64,000 nt of DNA from Promerops cafer (Eukaryota > Chordata > Aves > Passeriformes > Nectariniidae): contig VZSE01015287.1 of NCBI GenBank assembly GCA_013398275.1, forward strand, positions 248,539-312,538. The letters are read 5' to 3'. This document shows positions 59,810-64,000 of the stretch, in pieces (position 1 is the stretch's first letter; each line of letters starts with the position of its first letter). Made by a program: the position numbers and the translations under genes. The notes below the pieces were generated by a model, which searched no databases, was not told the DNA's origin, and worked only from the letters and a program-made list of their open reading frames with translations.

Positions 59810-62191
59810 GGTTTTTTAAAATAAATTTATATATTTACATAATGTATTGTTGTACAAGGGAGCTTTTATCAGAAAATGTCTTTATTGGGGAAAAATGTCA
59901 AAATCCTTCTTTTTAAACAATGTCTACAATTCCCAGGGACGTTTTACTCCATTTTTATTTTACAACAACCAATGTTTTTCTTGTTCAGGTGCTAACTTGA
60001 GATGGACTTTCCTACCTTAATTAATAAACAGAATATTTAAAATATCAGTGCAGCTCAGATGCTGGGAGCCAATGGTATTAATTTAGACATATAGGTTTGT
60101 TAAGGAATGCAGGATCTCAGACTAGAAGCTTTGCAAACTTTTGTCAAAATACAGGTGGTAGCACTGTAATTCTATTTACTAAGGAATATGATTCACCTAG
60201 ATTAGATGTCTGATGCGCTTTTAGAAGTACCATCTGGAAAAACATTAGCATATTTTAACATGTCTAGGGTGAAAGCAACAAATCACTTATTTCCCCTGGG
60301 CCTTCCAATTATGGCCATACATACTTAATAGCAGGGCAAGTTCAACTCTGCTGCAGCGGCCCTCTGCCTCTGATCTTTGACTCATTATCTCAGAGCTTAT
60401 TTTCAATTACTATAAGTGTAAATCAGTGGGGGGGTCTGTCATGCAGTGATTATGTGAAAGTACAGAAAAGCAATCAATCTTTAGGGCCTCACTGCATGAA
60501 ATGCTGAATATTCTCAGTTTCCTTTGGCTCCTCTCTGGGGCTTTAAGGACAGAGAAAACCAGGCAAGATTAAAAATTGTAACAGGGAAAGTGTCTGTGAT
60601 CTGGAAAAAAACCAGGTATTTTTATTATTTTAGAGAATCTTAGTGTCTTTGAAGCTGTGAAAGGGATATCTTAATTAAGAATTTGATCACCCAAAGCACT
60701 TGATCCCTTAATGGTCCTCTGATTTCTGTCAGGAGCAGGTAACACCTCACAGGAACTGTAAATATCTTGTTGAGCCATATATTTAATGTGTAATGCTGAG
60801 GTATTTTTTGGTATCTGTGAATTCCTGGGTTGAGCAAGTGATGACTAGAAGAACAGTATTTGTAATTTCTCTACAGGAAGCTCCAGTGAAAAGAGTACTG
60901 AAGCTGTGATTCCACAAAAAAATTGAGGATCAGCCCAGTATTATCCTCATGGCCACATCCTTTTCTTCCTGAATTTCCTTGTCTTTCCCTTGAGAAGAGC
61001 CTGACACATAGCCCAACCATCTGCTGGGATATTCGCATCTTAAGATGCTAGAAAATTATTTTCTTCTGGCTTTGGTTTGTTGGGTTGTTTTTTCAGGGTG
61101 GGGAGGTGGGTTAAATTGTATAAGGAGGTGCCTTGTTCTTTATGATCCCAGTCAGAAAGGTGCTCAGATTCTATAAAAGACCTCCTAAGATCCTGATTTT
61201 TTGAGACCACACTAAAAAGAAAAGGAAGATAGTGGAGTTAACCGTATGACCCTTCAGATGCTGGGAGCCCCAAGCCAAATGAGGCCTCTGACCACAGCCC
61301 AGCACACCCTGCAGATTCCATCCATGGGAAATTACCCTATTTTGGTCACTGGAACTCTTACAGGATTTTCCCAAAGAAGCCAACTCTATTCCTCATTTCT
61401 GCTGTCAAACAGAAAGGATGTCCACCTGAGAACCTGCTGCACTGCTTAATAACGATGAGGCCTGGCAGAAGTGTAATCACTGGTACCAAGCTGGAGCTGC
61501 TGATTTCCTCCTGTGGTAAGGGATCTGTGTGGCACAAGCCAGCAGGCAGCACATGCAGCACAGCACAGCCTGCACTTATACACACATATAGCAACAACAT
61601 TAACCACTTGCACGGATTAAATATTGAAACCCTTTTTAACAGAGTGCTAAAATCAGACCAGCATAACAACATTTGCCCATGTCTATTTTTGGTCTTATCA
61701 AATTTAATACTCTAAATTGTGGAGACATTGGACAAATAGCAAATATAATATTTATATTTCTTTTATGTGAAAAAAAAAGGGAATTAAAAGCCTTTAGCAA
61801 GATATTAAAAAATAACTTGGTACAACAGCCTTCTGAATTGAGATTTCAAATTGCCTCAGGCAAACGTGGAATGTTGCTGCAAGGCATCATGTGCTACAAT
61901 TAGAAACACCAATGTCTAATTAGAGGTGGAGGGAACATTTCCAACACACCTAGTCTTTGATTTTAAAAAGATGCTTCTTGTTTTGTACATCATTACTTAG
62001 CTAAACCAAATCCTCTAGTTTTTTTCTATTCTTCTCTCAGTTAAGAACGGTGATGCATAACTGCATACATGTCTATAATCAGCACAGCATGTTCTAACTT
62101 AAATTATTAAAAATTGAATTTCAAAATAAAATAAAAAATACACCACTATTGAGATAATCAAGTAGGGCAGAGAAACATATGACTATATTTC
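59810..62191. other. Non-coding DNA, no gene found
   Basis: No gene was found. After the AT-rich stretch at 59811-59870, the parts at 60040-60290 and 60300-60550 contain little simple sequence and no recognisable transposon, as conserved non-coding DNA often does. Open frames up to 104 codons at 61358-61672 overlap on both strands and are not recognised. Confidence 0.5.
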
Positions 62192-62254
62192 TCATAGAAC
62201 AATAGAATCATTTCAGCTAGAAGTGCCCTGGAAGGTATCTGATCCAGCCTCATG
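62192..62254 (-). mobile_element. CR1 LINE, 3' terminal remnant
   Basis: The plus strand reads 'tcatagaacaatagaatcatttcagctagaagtgccctggaaggtatctgatccagcctcatg', a decayed reverse complement of the CR1 3' end ('atcatagaatcatttaggttggaagagacc...atctgatccaacc'). Only about 60 bp remain. Confidence 0.8.
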
Positions 62255-64000
62255 TTATAAGCAGTCACAGAAGAACAGGCTCCTAGGTGAGATAATGCTT
62301 TCATTCTCACAGTTACAGGTGCCACCGAGATAATTACTGGATCCTAGTGTTACAGAAAGAAGTTTGAAGGTCTCTCTACAAAACTGATTATGTTCTAAGA
62401 ATGACCAAAGGTCAAAAAACTGAAAAAACATCTGAGAAAAAGATATGAAGTCATGTATACGTAACACTTCAGTATGAGGTTTGTTTCCCCAGGAAGCAAT
62501 ATTAAAGTATCCTTTTTATCAGTCTTCCTCTCAGTCTTTATACAACTCTTCATATTTTCTTTTGAAATGCATTTAAATACATCTCAGTTAATTCTGAGAG
62601 TTTTCTTGTGAATTTCATTTAGTTCATAACACAGTTATGAACTGCTGCTCCGCTAAAATTGCAAAATCTCAAGGTCAAATTCAGACTGAGTCCCCAAACA
62701 TATGGAAAAACAGCTAAACCATCTAGGAATCTGGCTTTTGTACCAGCAAACCATATTCTAGAATGCATTACATTATTTCTGTTTACATTAAAAGTCCTCT
62801 GAAACTGCTAAGTATAACTAATAGTATTTATTCATATTAGGAATTATGCCTTATAACATCTATCAAATAAAATAGGGGAAGACTCTGCTTAGGGATTTTT
62901 TTCTCTATGAACTATCAGTCTATGGTGTAGAGCCGTAGTCTGTAAAAATAACTTCAACTGCCAAATTTTTATAGTAGATTAAACATAGTGAATATAGATC
63001 TTTATATGTCACCATGCAGAGCATACTTTTAGAATTTTTAACCAGTTTTGAAACACTATAGTGTGCTTCCTTCCTGCACCTTCTTTTTGGAATTTGCAGT
63101 TTCTTCGTCTTTGGATACTCCAGTTGATTTCCTTATTTCCCTTTAGATGTTTCTTTTTCTCCTTTTTTATTCACTTCCACGTCTTCTTTACTCTGCTGTC
63201 AAAACAGATATACATAAAATTCTGTGCATAATTTCTTAGAGTAAAACTACATGCTCCTTCAGAAACATTTTAAGAAGTAAAATTTCAACATGAAACATGA
63301 GATAGAGGTTCTAATCTCAGCTTTCAATGCAGCTGTAAAATGTATGGACGGTGTTTAGGGTATCTTGCAAACATTTTGTAGCCTGAGTCCTTTCACGGAT
63401 TCAGACCTCAGCTGGTTATTGTTCAGCCATTGCTGAAGCTTCACAAACAATCCAGCAGAGAAACAGATCAAACTCATATGGTCTCTATTGTGTTTGTCTG
63501 GTGCTAGAATCCAAAACTTGCCTTTTGTAGCACTTTACTTTAGAGTACACATTTTGCCCTCATATAAGTATTATTGTTAAAAAAAGTAGAAATCACAGGT
63601 TAGTTATCCAAGCAAAGGTACATGACTGAAAACAAAACTATTAACTGCTCTTTCAGCTACTCAGCATTGATCAGAATCTTGCAGGTTTTGAATGACGAAG
63701 TTTTACAAGCACTTTTACATTTTCTAGGTGGGCAGAGACGTGCCAATTCTCCTAAAAAGGCTGAATTGTAAGCATTTCTATCAGTTACCTGAGTGGTTAT
63801 TTTAAATTTAGAGAATGGTTTTGCTTGTGGATTTCTTTTCCTCCAAGCTGGTGAATTAGAAGATCCTGAAGTATATTTGCCTGTAGGAAAAAACATACAC
63901 ATTGTTTCCTAACTTCAGCCACAATTTCAGGAAAGACTCTCTTAGTCTGATATGTGAATTAAATATTGCACTGGCTGAATTTTCAATGAATGTATTAGAT
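62255..64000. other. AT-rich non-coding DNA, no gene found
   Basis: No coding sequence, RNA gene or assigned repeat was found up to the window edge. The longest open frame is 81 codons on the minus strand (63657-63902) and it is not recognised. Confidence 0.55.

Overview
The window looks like nuclear DNA from a bird. The main evidence is at least ten fragments of CR1, the dominant avian LINE, in both orientations. Their 3' ends carry the family's short terminal repeats of the type ATTCTGTG. A truncated long terminal repeat (LTR) at 15.07 kb opens with the sequence I associate with an ERVL-type LTR common in neoavian genomes, so a neoavian bird, perhaps a passerine, fits best. The species cannot be named from this sequence.

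I found no host protein-coding gene, tRNA, rRNA, CRISPR array or recognisable small RNA. The DNA is AT-rich, with stop codons dense in all six frames. The longest open frame is 174 codons on the minus strand at 51.5-52.0 kb, and it resembles nothing I know. The stretch is therefore a gene desert or part of a very large intron.

Layout. 0-9.9 kb: unannotated AT-rich DNA. 9.9-10.9 kb: two CR1 3' ends, disrupted by an N-separated near-duplicate that is probably an assembly artefact. 15.07 kb: LTR fragment. 18.5 kb: CR1 ORF2 fragment. 22.1 and 23.9-24.5 kb: old CR1 reverse-transcriptase fragments. 28.0, 34.5 and 39.5-40.4 kb: minus-strand CR1 copies, the last an ancient type. 43.2 and 47.7-48.1 kb: plus-strand CR1 3' ends. 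55.4-57.1 kb: the longest CR1, minus strand, holding the endonuclease and the start of the reverse transcriptase but no 3' half. 58.6 kb: CR1 tail. 58.75-59.11 kb: a complete solo LTR bounded by a 6-bp target-site duplication. 59.6-59.8 kb: a small CpG-dense patch with a near-consensus CTCF site. 62.2 kb: CR1 tail. Simple repeats lie between these.

Nothing here forms an operon or pathway. The element most likely to have a cellular role is the CTCF/CpG patch, a candidate chromatin-boundary or regulatory site. The other notable points are two single-N joins with duplicated flanks, the intact solo LTR, and a few low-repeat stretches that could be conserved enhancers. I see no evidence for a new biological system. 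All repeat-family calls come from reading motifs and translated fragments, so boundaries are approximate, usually to within 10-50 bp, except for the solo LTR and the tandem repeats.
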